Below are positions 29,390 to 37,569 of a DNA stretch of 64,000 nt, one piece after another. Made by a program: the position numbers and the translations under genes. Location of the stretch: positions 47,218-111,217 of the forward strand of contig NZ_JAAMFB010000015.1 in the NCBI RefSeq assembly GCF_013322225.1, written 5' to 3'. A model generated the notes under the pieces. The model was not told where the DNA came from. It saw only the letters and a list, made by a program, of their open reading frames with translations, and made no database searches. Origin of the DNA: Agrobacterium larrymoorei (GTDB lineage Bacteria; Pseudomonadota; Alphaproteobacteria; Rhizobiales; Rhizobiaceae). Numbering within the stretch: the stretch's first letter is position 1; each line of letters begins with the position of its first letter.

Positions 29390-29415
29390 ATGGGAGAAGG
29401 ATTTCCTTCTCCCAT
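29390..29415 (-). terminator. Attenuator-like terminator between rplL and rpoB
   Basis: An 11-bp stem ATGGGAGAAGG/CCTTCTCCCAT with a 4-base loop is followed on the minus strand by TTGTTACTTTGTTG, 15 bases after the rplL stop. Partial read-through would give less rpoBC than rplJL mRNA, as known in other bacteria. Confidence 0.65.
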
Positions 29416-29430
29416 CCGGTAATCAGAAGA

Positions 29431-29808
29431 TTACTTAACGTCGACCTTAGCGCCGGCGTCTTCGAGCTTCTTCTTGAGGTCAGCAGCTTCAGCCTTGGAA
29501 ACAGCTTCCTTAACAGCCTTAGGAGCGCCTTCAACGAGGTCCTTGGCTTCCTTCAGGCCGAGACCTGTGATGCCGCGAACTTCCTTGATGACGTTGATCT
29601 TGTTGGCGCCAGCGTCAACGAGGATAACATCGAATTCAGTCTTTTCTTCTTCAGCAGGGCCAGCAGCAGCAGCACCGCCAGCAGCAGCAACTGCTACAGG
29701 AGCAGCAGCAGAAACGCCCCACTTTTCTTCGAGCAGCTTGGAAAGCTCAGCAGCTTCCAGAACTGTCAGAGCGGAGAGGTCTTCAACGATCTTTGCGAGA
29801 TCAGCCAT
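29431..29808 (-). CDS. rplL: 50S ribosomal protein L7/L12
   Basis: 125 aa. N-terminal dimerisation domain ([21 protein letters not shown]), an alanine-rich hinge ([25 protein letters not shown], about residues 34-55) and the C-terminal factor-binding domain ([20 protein letters not shown]). Multiple copies on the stalk recruit EF-G, EF-Tu and IF2. It lies 58 bases after rplJ. Confidence 0.98.
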   Translation of the reverse strand: MADLAKIVEDLSALTVLEAAELSKLLEEKWGVSAAAPVAVAAAGGAAAAGPAEEEKTEFDVILVDAGANKINVIKEVRGITGLGLKEAKDLVEGAPKAVKEAVSKAEAADLKKKLEDAGAKVDVK

Positions 29809-29866
29809 GTTATAGTTCCTTTAATTCGGTTCGAACCGGTTTGAATATTTACAGCGAAAAACCGCC

Positions 29867-30385
29867 TTAAGCGGCTTCGTCCTTCTTTGAGTAAGCCGAG
29901 AACACGCGTGCAAGCTGGCTTGCAGGTGCTGCGACAACCGTAGCGACGCGCGTTGCAGGAGCCGCGAAGAGGCCCAGCAGCTTTGCACGCAGCTCGTCCA
30001 GCGAAGGCAGGGTCGCGAGCGACTTGACTGCTTCGGCGTTGAGCGTGGTTGCACCCATGGCACCGCCGAGAACAACGACTTTATCGTTGGTCTTTGCGAA
30101 GTCCATGACGACTTTCGGAGCAATCATAGGGTCAGTGCTGTATGCAATCAGCGTCTGTCCCTTGAAGAGATCGATGATCCCTTCCGACTCCGTACCCTGA
30201 AGAGCGATCTTGGCCAGGCGGTTCTTCGCGACCTTGACGGTGCCGCCAGCAGCACGCATTTTCGAACGAAAATCGTTCATCTGCGCAACTGTGACACCAG
30301 CATAGTGGGCCACGACAACTGAACCGGAAGCCTTGAAGACTTCGTTCAGCTCCGTGACGAATTCGCGTTTTTCCGCTCTTTCCAC
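29867..30385 (-). CDS. rplJ: 50S ribosomal protein L10
   Basis: 172 aa, starting at GTG 30383-30385 ([17 protein letters not shown]) with GGAG upstream; the family length fits this start. L10 anchors L7/L12 dimers at the stalk base; the C-terminal helix binding them is present. The L10-L12 complex represses its own mRNA in many bacteria, and a long folded leader precedes the gene. Confidence 0.96.
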   Translation of the reverse strand: MERAEKREFVTELNEVFKASGSVVVAHYAGVTVAQMNDFRSKMRAAGGTVKVAKNRLAKIALQGTESEGIIDLFKGQTLIAYSTDPMIAPKVVMDFAKTNDKVVVLGGAMGATTLNAEAVKSLATLPSLDELRAKLLGLFAAPATRVATVVAAPASQLARVFSAYSKKDEAA

Positions 30386-30728
30386 TGTCTGTCTCCAGTA
30401 GATGAATACACATTGAATGTGCACCCATCGGGTTTGCCTTTGCCTCAAGGAATTTCGTCACCGAAATCCCAAGCGACGCTTGAGGATCCTGTCCCCCGCT
30501 CTGTCGCCGCAAACGGCTTCAGGCACAGGCACATCAGGTTCGAACCGGATTATTAAGCACCACTCGGTGCGAAAATCCGGGCTCTTACCCGTCTCATGCA
30601 GGCAAAGTGATTAAGGACCTAACCACCTGCAATCTCGGACAGGAATTCCAGGTTTCCCTGGAAATTCCCGGCCCTTGCGAGCCGGAAATCTTGTGTGCCG
30701 CACCTCCAGAGGAGACGCGGCGAATTCA
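30386..30728 (-). promoter_or_regulatory. Probable L10 leader (rplA-rplJ spacer)
   Basis: 343 bases with no gene between rplA and rplJ, the position of the ribosomal protein L10 leader RNA. Hairpins seen: a stem CCTCAAG/CTTGAGG (30443-30485) enclosing ATTTCG/CGAAAT, and GGAATTCCAGG paired with CCTGGAAaTTCC (30642-30668). I infer autoregulation by L10-L12. A kink-turn was not verified. Confidence 0.6.
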
Positions 30729-31424
30729 TTATGCCGTAACCGACGAAGGCTCGATGCGAACGCCAGGACCCATGGTCGAGGAAATCGCTACGCGCTTGAC
30801 GTAGTTACCCTTGGCGCCAGCTGGCTTTGCCTTGATGACGGCATCAGCGAAAGCCTTGATGTTCTCTTCGAGCGCCTTGGCGTCGAAGGAGGCCTTGCCG
30901 ATACCAGCATGGACGATACCAGCCTTTTCGACGCGGAACTCGACAGCGCCGCCCTTGGAAGCCTTAACAGCTCCAGCAACGTCCATCGTAACCGTACCGA
31001 CCTTAGGGTTCGGCATCATGCCGCGTGGGCCGAGAACCTTACCAAGACGGCCGACGAGCGGCATCATGTCAGGGGTCGCGATAACGCGGTCGAAGTCGAT
31101 CTTGCCGCCCTGAACGATTTCGAGCAGGTCTTCTGCGCCGACGATGTCTGCACCGGCAGCCTTGGCTTCGTCAGCCTTGGCACCGCGAGCGAAGACAGCA
31201 ACGCGAACGTCGCGGCCTGTGCCGTTCGGCAGGTTGACAACGCCGCGAACCATCTGGTCTGCGTGACGTGGGTCAACACCGAGGTTCATCGAAACTTCAA
31301 CGGTTTCGTCGAACTTGGCGACTGCCCGCTCCTTAACCATCGAAATGGCATCAGTCAGGACGTAGAGGGTCTTTGGATCAACGCCTTCGCGGATCCTCTG
31401 TACGCGCTTTGCAAGCTTTGCCAT
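30729..31424 (-). CDS. rplA: 50S ribosomal protein L1
   Basis: 231 aa, starting at ATG 31422-31424 ([18 protein letters not shown]), 2 bases after the rplK stop. An in-frame TTG two codons earlier overlaps that stop and is not used. Signature [19 protein letters not shown] is present. L1 forms the mobile stalk at the E site and represses the rplK-rplA mRNA in other bacteria. Confidence 0.97.
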   Translation of the reverse strand: MAKLAKRVQRIREGVDPKTLYVLTDAISMVKERAVAKFDETVEVSMNLGVDPRHADQMVRGVVNLPNGTGRDVRVAVFARGAKADEAKAAGADIVGAEDLLEIVQGGKIDFDRVIATPDMMPLVGRLGKVLGPRGMMPNPKVGTVTMDVAGAVKASKGGAVEFRVEKAGIVHAGIGKASFDAKALEENIKAFADAVIKAKPAGAKGNYVKRVAISSTMGPGVRIEPSSVTA

Positions 31425-31426
31425 GA

Positions 31427-31858
31427 TCAACCTACCACTTCCAGGCCCATGGCGCGGGCAGAGCCCTCAACCATCGCCATTGCGCCTTCGATGTCGGCTG
31501 CGTTCAGATCCTTCATCTTGGCTTCTGCGATCGTCTTGACCTGAGCCTTGGTGATGGAGCCGGCCTTAGCGCCCTTGCCAGGCGTCTTGGAACCGGCAGT
31601 GATCTTGGCTTCCTTCTTCAGCCAATACGTCATCGGCGGCTGCTTCATGACGAAGGTGAAGGACTTGTCCTGGTAATAGGTGATGACGACCGGGATCGGC
31701 ATACCCTTTTCCATTTCCTGCGTAGCGGCGTTGAACGCCTTGCAGAATTCCATGATGTTAATGCCACGCTGACCAAGCGCCGGGCCGATTGGCGGGGACG
31801 GGTTTGCCGATCCTGCCTTAACCTGAAGCTTGAGCTGGCCTGCAACTTTCTTAGCCAT
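31427..31858 (-). CDS. rplK: 50S ribosomal protein L11
   Basis: 143 aa ([20 protein letters not shown]). Contains the proline-rich [20 protein letters not shown] and the rRNA-binding C-terminal domain. L11 supports the GTPase-associated centre, thiostrepton binding and the stringent response through RelA/Rsh. First gene after the 215-base nusG-rplK spacer. Confidence 0.98.
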   Translation of the reverse strand: MAKKVAGQLKLQVKAGSANPSPPIGPALGQRGINIMEFCKAFNAATQEMEKGMPIPVVITYYQDKSFTFVMKQPPMTYWLKKEAKITAGSKTPGKGAKAGSITKAQVKTIAEAKMKDLNAADIEGAMAMVEGSARAMGLEVVG

Positions 31859-32045
31859 ATCTCTCTGCCTTTCAAATCGAACCGGTTTCCCGGCTCATGT
31901 GCCGGAAAATCCGGCGGCTGCGGTTGCGTGGTGCGATCCCTGCCCCGGCTAAGAGCCAGCCGATCTTCCACGCGGTTTGCGGCTATGCCGCATCACATCA
32001 TTCACGATCAACAACTTGCCGATACTTTATGATGCATTGGATGAA

Positions 32046-32061
32046 AGGCGCATAAGCGCCT
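32046..32061 (-). terminator. Short hairpin after nusG
   Basis: A 6-bp stem AGGCGC/GCGCCT with a 4-base loop followed by TTCAT, 12 bases after nusG. Too short for a confident terminator; a partial stop before rplK is possible. Confidence 0.35.
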
Positions 32062-32073
32062 CTCTAAACTTCT

Positions 32074-32604
32074 TCAGACCTTCTCGACCTGCGCATATTC
32101 CAGTTCGACCGGAGTAGCGCGACCGAAGATCGAAACTTCGACCTTCAGACGGGCGCGCTCTTCATCAACGTCCTGAACCACACCGTTGAACGACGCGAAA
32201 GGACCATCGGAAACGCGAACCTGCTCACCGATTTCGAACGACACCGAAGACTTCGGACGCTCGACACCCTCCTGGACCTGACCCAGGATGCGATCGGCTT
32301 CGGAATCAGGGATCGGAACAGGCTTGTTGTCCGAACCGAGGAAACCGGTCACCTTAGGGGTATTCTTGATGAGGTGATAAGCCTCATCCGTCAGATTTGC
32401 GCGCACCAGCACGTAACCTGGAAAGAACTTACGCTCGCTATCGACCTTGCGACCGCGACGAACTTCGACGACCTTTTCGGTCGGAACGAGAACTTTTTCG
32501 AAAAGATGGTCAAGACCCTTCTGGCGGACCTTCTCCTCGATCGACTCGGCGACCTTCTTTTCAAAATTAGAATATGCCTGAACAATGTACCAGCGCGCTG
32601 CCAT
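32074..32604 (-). CDS. nusG: Transcription termination/antitermination protein NusG
   Basis: 176 aa. NGN domain (ARWYIVQAYSNFEKKVAESI at the start, ERKFFPGYVLVRANLTDEAY) followed by the C-terminal KOW domain (FEIGEQVRVSDGPFASFNG), which binds S10 or Rho. It lies 20 bases after secE, the usual secE-nusG pair. Confidence 0.98.
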   Translation of the reverse strand: MAARWYIVQAYSNFEKKVAESIEEKVRQKGLDHLFEKVLVPTEKVVEVRRGRKVDSERKFFPGYVLVRANLTDEAYHLIKNTPKVTGFLGSDNKPVPIPDSEADRILGQVQEGVERPKSSVSFEIGEQVRVSDGPFASFNGVVQDVDEERARLKVEVSIFGRATPVELEYAQVEKV

Positions 32605-32624
32605 CTTACTCTCCGTTCAATTCG

Positions 32625-32825
32625 TTAGCGGCCGACATTCAGCACGAGGCTGAGCAACCAGCCAATGAGCTGATCTGCCGCAAAGAAGAACAGAGCCGCA
32701 AAGATAACCATTACCAGCACCATCGCCGTGGAAATCATGGTCTCGCGGCGCGACGGCCAAGTGATCTTTGACGCTTCGGCGCGCACCTGCTGCAGAAACG
32801 TAAACGGGTTGGTTTTGGATGCCAT
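32625..32825 (-). CDS. secE: Protein translocase subunit SecE
   Basis: 66 aa, starting at ATG 32823-32825 (MASKTNPFTFLQQVRAEASK). It has the conserved KITWPSRRETM amphipathic helix followed by a single membrane segment (about residues 37-58), the short single-span SecE of most bacteria. It is probably cotranscribed with the upstream tRNA-Trp, as in many proteobacteria. Confidence 0.96.
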   Translation of the reverse strand: MASKTNPFTFLQQVRAEASKITWPSRRETMISTAMVLVMVIFAALFFFAADQLIGWLLSLVLNVGR

Positions 32826-33013
32826 TGACTGCCCACGCAATTACGGCGCGTAAAGCCGATACTAATCAGCCCCACGCACCGCGTGTCTGTTTTGACCCTA
32901 CATAAACACCGATTCCCTTTTTAACAAGAGGAAATCGATATTCGGCGAAATTCGCCGGATGACCGGCACCCCATCCGCCATGCAGCGAAGTTGCGCGCTT
33001 GCGAGTGAGGAAG

Positions 33014-33089
<76 letters not shown>

Positions 33090-33391
33090 AAATCCGAACA
33101 ATCTGGTGAGCTTCAATCCACATCAGTGTCCGTGCCGCCCGTTTAAGGCTACTTATCTGGATTGGCAAGTGTTTTTTTCTTTTTTTCACAAAGCCCTGAC
33201 GTTGTGCACAAACTTAATTCGCCCCCTCCCTAACAAGGCGATTAATTCCCATCAAACAAAGCACGCCACCGAATGGTGATGTTTGATTTTTTGACGTTTC
33301 TGAGTGCTAAACGAGGCGCGACCAAGATGACAGCCTTCGCAAATATAGCGCTTCACATTCAAGACTTCAGCGTCCATCGGAACAACAAAAA
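33090..33391. other. Spacer between tRNA-Trp and the tuf2 terminator
   Basis: About 300 bases without a gene. It holds the tRNA-Trp promoter (33141-33169), a pyrimidine-rich stretch on the plus strand (about 33170-33188) and otherwise AT-rich sequence (33190-33330) with no other signal seen. Confidence 0.5.
33141..33169 (-). promoter_or_regulatory. Predicted promoter of tRNA-Trp-secE-nusG
   Basis: Minus strand CTTGCC-N17-TTAAAC, followed by a GC-rich discriminator (GGGCGGCACGG). Start expected near 33134, 45 bases ahead of the mature tRNA. Same -10 as tuf2 and rpsM. Confidence 0.6.
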
Positions 33392-33415
33392 AGCCCCGCT
33401 GATTCCAGCGGGGCT
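33392..33415 (-). terminator. Terminator after tuf copy 2
   Basis: A perfect 10-bp stem AGCCCCGCTG/CAGCGGGGCT with a 4-base loop followed on the minus strand by TTTTTTGTTGTT, 26 bases after the tuf2 stop. A strong Rho-independent terminator. Confidence 0.92.
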
Positions 33416-33440
33416 CCATCAATTCCCTTGCGAGAAAAGA

Positions 33441-34616
33441 TTACTCGATGATCGAGGCAACGATGCCGGCGCCGACGGTACGGCCGCCTTCGCGGATAGC
33501 GAAGCGCAGCTTTTCTTCCATCGCGATCGGAACGATCAGTTCGACTTCAACGGTGACGTTGTCGCCTGGCATAACCATTTCCGTGCCTTCTGGAAGCGAA
33601 ACAATACCGGTCACGTCCGTCGTACGGAAGTAGAACTGAGGACGGTAGTTCGTGAAGAACGGCGTATGACGGCCGCCTTCTTCCTTCGTCAGGATGTAGG
33701 CTTCTGCCATGAACTTCTTGTGCGGCTTCACAGAACCTGGCTTGCAAAGGATCTGACCACGCTCGACGCCGTCACGGGTAACGCCGCGAACCAGTGCGCC
33801 GATGTTGTCGCCAGCCTGGCCCTGATCGAGCAGCTTGCGGAACATTTCAACGCCGGTAACCGTCGTCTTCGACGTTGCCTTGATGCCGACGATTTCGACT
33901 TCTTCGCCAACCTTGACGATACCGCGCTCAACGCGACCCGTCACAACCGTACCACGGCCAGAGATCGAGAACACGTCTTCGATCGGCATCAGGAACGGCT
34001 GGTCGATTGGACGCTCAGGCGTCGGAATGTAGGCGTCAACCTGAGCCATCAGCTCGCGGATTGCGTCTTCACCGATCTTCTTGTCAGAGTCTTCAAGAGC
34101 TGCAAGAGCCGAACCCTTGACTATTGGAATATCGTCGCCTGGGAAGTCGTAGGACGACAGAAGTTCGCGAACTTCAAGCTCAACGAGCTCGAGCAGTTCT
34201 GCGTCGTCAACCTGGTCGACCTTGTTGAGGAACACGACGATCGCCGGAACGCCCACCTGACGAGCAAGCAGGATGTGCTCGCGGGTCTGTGGCATTGGGC
34301 CGTCAGCAGCAGAGCAAACCAGGATCGCGCCGTCCATCTGCGCAGCACCGGTAATCATGTTCTTCACGTAGTCGGCGTGGCCGGGGCAGTCGACGTGCGC
34401 ATAGTGACGGTTTGGCGTCTCATACTCTACGTGGGCCGTCGAAATCGTGATACCACGAGCCTTTTCTTCAGGAGCGGCGTCGATTTGGTCATACGCCTTG
34501 AACTCGCCGAAGAACTTCGTGATCGCTGCAGTCAAAGACGTCTTGCCGTGGTCAACGTGACCGATCGTGCCGATGTTGACGTGCGGCTTATTGCGCTCAA
34601 ACTTGCTCTTTGCCAT
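33441..34616 (-). CDS. tuf: Elongation factor Tu, copy 2
   Basis: 391 aa, the same protein as copy 1, starting at ATG 34614-34616. The DNA appears identical to copy 1 over the whole gene except for the last sense codon, GAG here against GAA; similarity stops at the start codon and at the stop codon. It is a single-gene transcription unit with its own promoter (34676-34704) and terminator, whereas copy 1 is in the str operon. Confidence 0.97.
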   Translation of the reverse strand: MAKSKFERNKPHVNIGTIGHVDHGKTSLTAAITKFFGEFKAYDQIDAAPEEKARGITISTAHVEYETPNRHYAHVDCPGHADYVKNMITGAAQMDGAILVCSAADGPMPQTREHILLARQVGVPAIVVFLNKVDQVDDAELLELVELEVRELLSSYDFPGDDIPIVKGSALAALEDSDKKIGEDAIRELMAQVDAYIPTPERPIDQPFLMPIEDVFSISGRGTVVTGRVERGIVKVGEEVEIVGIKATSKTTVTGVEMFRKLLDQGQAGDNIGALVRGVTRDGVERGQILCKPGSVKPHKKFMAEAYILTKEEGGRHTPFFTNYRPQFYFRTTDVTGIVSLPEGTEMVMPGDNVTVEVELIVPIAMEEKLRFAIREGGRTVGAGIVASIIE

Positions 34617-34675
34617 GTGAATTGCTTCCTGTGAACGTGAAGTAGTTTCCCCGGGCGTACCGGTTTGGTGTCGCC

Positions 34676-34704
34676 GTTTAAGGGTTTGTAGGCAAATGCG
34701 CAAG
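34676..34704 (-). promoter_or_regulatory. Predicted promoter of tuf copy 2
   Basis: Minus strand CTTGCG-N17-TTAAAC followed by GGCGACACC. A second, perfect -35-like TTGACA lies at 34712-34717, but no good -10 is at the right distance from it. A leader of about 50 nt is predicted. Confidence 0.55.
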
Positions 34705-34825
34705 ACTTAATTGTCAAGGCACCAAATACACGACCCAAACCAGAGGAATGGGCGTTATATGGTTATAAAATACGAGCGATCAAGCCATGAAAACGACTAC
34801 AACCGGCAACGGCAAAACACATCTC
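34705..34825. other. Intergenic segment between the divergent tuf2 and terC promoters
   Basis: AT-rich sequence without a supported gene. With the two flanking promoter regions it completes the 352-base gap between tuf2 and the terC-family gene. Confidence 0.4.
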
Positions 34826-34853
34826 TTTACGAAATTGTGATTCCTGTCATATT
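34826..34853 (+). promoter_or_regulatory. Predicted promoter of the terC-family gene
   Basis: TTTACG-N16-CATATT (CTTTAC in the alphaproteobacterial register). It would start transcription near 34860, just upstream of the structured leader. Confidence 0.45.
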
Positions 34854-34865
34854 GACAAACCTCGC

Positions 34866-34939
34866 CCGGAGGAGACTGGCGAAGATTGGGAACGTGTACG
34901 TTCCGGCCTGCCCCACCCTAAAGTCGTACTCTCCTGCGG
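34866..34939 (+). ncRNA. Structured 5' leader RNA of the terC-family gene
   Basis: CCGGAGGAGA (34866-34875) pairs with TCTCCTGCGG (34930-34939), 9 of 10 positions. Inside is GGAACG/CGTTCC with a TGTA loop (34889-34904), flanked by GGC/GCC, and a C-rich strand GCCTGCCCCACCC. TerC genes often sit behind the manganese-sensing yybP-ykoY riboswitch, but I could not find its GGGGAGUA core. Riboswitch-like or other cis-regulatory RNA inferred; class unknown. Confidence 0.45.
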
Positions 34940-34968
34940 CACAATTCTCATCCGCTTCAGGATAAACT

Positions 34969-35598
34969 ATGGAAATCTTTACTGCTGCCGGTTTTACGGC
35001 ATTTCTTCAGGTCATCGCCATCGATCTCGTCCTGGCCGGCGACAACGCCATCGTTATCGGACTTGCCGCGGCCGGTCTTCCCGCTCACCTGCGCCGCAAG
35101 GCGATTCTTGTCGGCATCATTGCAGCTACAGTGCTGCGCATAGCTTTCGCCGCAGTCACGGTGCAATTGCTGGCAATCGTCGGCCTGCAATTATTCGGCG
35201 GCCTTCTGCTGGCCTGGGTTTGCTGGAAAATGTGGAGCGAGCTGCGCGAGCAGAACAACACCGTGGACGAAGTCACAGACGAGGAGGTCGATCTTACCAA
35301 GGGTCATAAAACCTTCTTCCAGGCGGCGACTCAAATCGTCATAGCAGACGTCTCGATGTCGCTGGATAACGTCTTGGCAGTGGCAGGAGCGGCCCAGGAG
35401 CATGTCACGGTTCTGATCATCGGGCTGGTCGTTTCGATTGCCCTGATGGGCCTTGCGGCAAACTTCGTAGCGAAACTGCTTCATCGCTATCGCTGGATTT
35501 CCTATCTCGGCCTGATCGTGATCGTCTATGTGGCGCTCAACATGCTCTATCACGGCTTTGTAGAGGTATGGCCTTATATACAGCCTTATTTCGGCTGA
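34969..35598 (+). CDS. TerC family (YjbE-type) integral membrane protein
   Basis: 209 aa with about seven membrane segments. The two pseudo-repeat signatures with acidic residues are seen: LVLAGDNAIVIGLAAAGLP (about residues 20-38) and MSLDNVLAVAGAA (about 128-140). TerC relatives are membrane metal transporters; manganese export or loading of exported metalloproteins is established for some, and tellurium resistance for others. The substrate here cannot be told from sequence. Monocistronic, with promoter, structured leader and terminator. Confidence 0.88.
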   Translation: MEIFTAAGFTAFLQVIAIDLVLAGDNAIVIGLAAAGLPAHLRRKAILVGIIAATVLRIAFAAVTVQLLAIVGLQLFGGLLLAWVCWKMWSELREQNNTVDEVTDEEVDLTKGHKTFFQAATQIVIADVSMSLDNVLAVAGAAQEHVTVLIIGLVVSIALMGLAANFVAKLLHRYRWISYLGLIVIVYVALNMLYHGFVEVWPYIQPYFG

Positions 35599-35612
35599 GC
35601 TTCACCATAAGT

Positions 35613-35647
35613 AAAAGGCCCGGATTGCTTCGATGTCCGGGCCTTTT
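35613..35647 (+). terminator. Terminator after the terC-family gene
   Basis: A perfect 12-bp stem AAAAGGCCCGGA/TCCGGGCCTTTT with an 11-base loop, 15 bases after the stop. The T-run is part of the stem. Confidence 0.9.
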
Positions 35648-35805
35648 CATCTCGTGCACGAGCCGATTTCCGCTCAAGAAAGACGCAAAGACAAACCGCA
35701 AGTCGCAATGTTTGCCCCTATATTTTCATGGTTGTCGTCAGCCTCGCACAAGCATAGACGGCCATTTGTCTGGGAATAACGATAACGATAAAGGCAGTCT
35801 GAACA

Positions 35806-35928
35806 ATGGCTTATGACTGGTCCGGCGGACGTGTTCGCCGCTTTCGCAAACTGAAGATCGGCGCAGCATTCTGCGCCTTGTTTCTCGCGATATTTGTGGC
35901 GCAGCTGATATACGGCCATACCGTCTGA
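35806..35928 (+). CDS. Small membrane protein, 40 aa
   Basis: Starts MAYDWSGGRVRRFRKLKIG and ends with one hydrophobic stretch (AAFCALFLAIFVAQLIYG). A basic N-terminal part followed by one membrane span suggests an N-in inner-membrane small protein. AAAGG lies 12 bases upstream of ATG. Not recognised; the composition (charged head, one span, stop soon after) supports it as real. Confidence 0.55.
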   Translation: MAYDWSGGRVRRFRKLKIGAAFCALFLAIFVAQLIYGHTV

Positions 35929-35972
35929 CACATGGAATAAGGGGGCGCGAAAATCCGCCCTCTCCCCCAACA

Positions 35973-36359
35973 TCAATCCTTCTTGGTCTCGCAATGCCTA
36001 GGATCTTTCATGTCCGGGTCGCGCATCACATCGTACAGGTCGGCATTATCGCCTTTCGACCACCAGATATATGGTCCACCTGCGTATTTTGCGCCGGATG
36101 CGGATATAATGCTGGAAGCAACGATGATCGTATTGCCCATTTCGAGACGGGCCAGATTTACACTTCCCGCATTTATATAGACGACGGAAACCACCTCGGC
36201 ACCGCATTGATAGCGCGCAGTCACCTGCTCGACCTTAGTGTCGCCGGGCATTGGAAGCGTAATATCATCGGCCCGGAGCGGCGTGGCCGCACCAAGTGCC
36301 ACCATCGTGAACGCAAAGACTCGTTTCAAATTTCGCCAATTCCTATTGCATCGCATCAC
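35973..36359 (-). CDS. MliC-like c-type lysozyme inhibitor
   Basis: 128 aa. A signal peptide (basic NRNWRNLKR, hydrophobic VFAFTMVALGAATPLRA) is followed by a MliC-type domain: VTARYQCGAEVVSVVYINAG, ARLEMGNTIIVASS, SASGAKYAGGPYIWWSKG and a C-terminal cysteine. The SASGxxY and WWxKG elements are the family hallmarks for binding host lysozyme. No lipobox cysteine is seen, so it is probably periplasmic. A second ATG at codon 2 is an alternative start. Confidence 0.8.
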   Translation of the reverse strand: MMRCNRNWRNLKRVFAFTMVALGAATPLRADDITLPMPGDTKVEQVTARYQCGAEVVSVVYINAGSVNLARLEMGNTIIVASSIISASGAKYAGGPYIWWSKGDNADLYDVMRDPDMKDPRHCETKKD

Positions 36360-36453
36360 CGCTTTTGCAGCGGTCAGCTGTTTCGATCAGCGACTAGACT
36401 AGTGGAAAATATGGCGACTTACCGACCGGTCGGGGAAGCTGGCGTGGGAGTAG

Positions 36454-36873
36454 CTATTTCACCGGGTTCACACCGAGCGGTGCATTGACGTTTGAAGCCT
36501 GCTCCGAATAGGGGCATGTGTCGAAAACAATGCCCGTGAACAGCGTTGCCACGCCATCCGTGTGACGAAAGCATTTACCGTACTCAACGATCTTCACATA
36601 CACGTTGTCGCGCAAAACCCTGTAGACCATCTCGAATGAATCACCGGACAATACCGAATTCTTGATACCTTCCACGACGAAAGGTAGATCATCGGGATGA
36701 ATGATCGCCATCATTCGTTCGGCAGGGATACCAGCATCAAGCTCCCCCAGCGGAATGCCAGTGATTTGCGCAAACTTGTCGTCGGCCCAAAAAGTGTTTT
36801 GGGTCACATCCCATGTGTAAAAACCGCCGAAACTGATCGCGACATAACGCTGATGCGAAGTGGTATCAGGCAT
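36454..36873 (-). CDS. Single PAS-domain protein
   Basis: 139 aa, essentially one PAS fold: FGGFYTWDVTQNTFWADDKF, then FAQITGIPLGEL, IHPDDLPFVVEGIKN, MVYRVLRDNVYVKIVEYGK. No kinase, GGDEF, EAL or helix-turn-helix domain follows and the gene ends at a proper stop. Such proteins may act as sensor or adaptor modules for separate partners. Neighbours give no hint; the tRNA-Gly/Tyr pair lies upstream. Confidence 0.75.
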   Translation of the reverse strand: MPDTTSHQRYVAISFGGFYTWDVTQNTFWADDKFAQITGIPLGELDAGIPAERMMAIIHPDDLPFVVEGIKNSVLSGDSFEMVYRVLRDNVYVKIVEYGKCFRHTDGVATLFTGIVFDTCPYSEQASNVNAPLGVNPVK

Positions 36874-37175
36874 TGCTTGATCCAGAGGTTATCAAATTGA
36901 CTACATTAATTAGCGTTGTCCGCCGGGCGGTAAAGGTCAGTGCAAAATCTTGATAAGACAATCTATATCTCAACCAGCTAAAATGTTCACGTAATACATT
37001 CGTATATAGATGCTTTTCGCAAGAGGCAGCCAGCAAAATAAATCTATTTTTGTGAGAGGACGGCGAAGGTAGAGAATTAATCGCCCAGTAAAACTATGCG
37101 GAAAACATCAGATGGCGAACGAACGCTCGTCAGCGCGACCACTGTGTCTTGTTATTTAAAATTCCAAAGGGATGC
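36874..37175. other. AT-rich spacer upstream of the PAS gene
   Basis: About 300 bases, more AT-rich than the surroundings (about 36900-37080), without a gene or a clear hairpin. It must contain the PAS gene promoter, which I cannot pinpoint. Confidence 0.4.
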
Positions 37176-37249
37176 TGGAGCGGGTAGCGGGAATCGAACC
37201 CGCGTATTCAGCTTGGAAGGCTGCTGCTCTACCATTGAGCTATACCCGC
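37176..37249 (-). tRNA. trnG: tRNA-Gly (TCC)
   Basis: 74 nt with encoded CCA. Acceptor GCGGGTA/TACCCGC, D-arm AGCTCAATGGTAGAGC, anticodon loop CTTCCAA (anticodon TCC), T-loop GTTCGAT. It follows tRNA-Tyr by 25 bases and is probably cotranscribed. Confidence 0.97.
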
Positions 37250-37274
37250 GGCGATGGTCTCGATCCGTGCAGAA

Positions 37275-37359
37275 TGGTGGAGGAAGTTGGATTTGAACCA
37301 ACGTAGGCTGAGCCAACGGATTTACAGTCCGTCCCCTTTAACCACTCGGGCATTCCTCC
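37275..37359 (-). tRNA. trnY: tRNA-Tyr (GTA)
   Basis: 85 nt with encoded CCA and a long variable arm (class II). Acceptor GGAGGAA/TTCCTCC, anticodon loop CTGTAAA (anticodon GTA), T-loop GTTCAAA. Confidence 0.97.
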
Positions 37360-37438
37360 AGTATTCTGCGAGGATCAAGCGACCAAGCTTAGTCCAGATT
37401 TCCGTTCGGCGCTGAGCCGTTCGTCGTCTGTGGCCGCG

Positions 37439-37467
37439 TATATGACTGCCGATGCCGCGTCTGTCAA
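37439..37467 (-). promoter_or_regulatory. Predicted promoter of the tRNA-Tyr/tRNA-Gly unit
   Basis: Minus strand TTGACA-N17-CATATA, close to consensus. Start expected about 70 bases upstream of tRNA-Tyr. It is divergent from rlmB. Confidence 0.7.
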
Positions 37468-37569
37468 CACGCCTGTTCACGAATTTTTCCGAAAAAATTC
37501 GTTCGCGTTCAATGCCCTGTGGATGACACGGGGGCTGGTGCGCGCAAGATGCCGGATATATAAGGCGAC

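Noticed and set aside
34866..34939. yybP-ykoY manganese riboswitch
   Set aside because: Position suits it, but I cannot find the GGGGAGUA core or the second conserved loop, so only an unclassified structured leader is claimed.
35674..35994. Minus-strand open frame of 106 codons
   Set aside because: It is antisense to the 40-aa gene, overlaps the mliC 3' end and has no family features.
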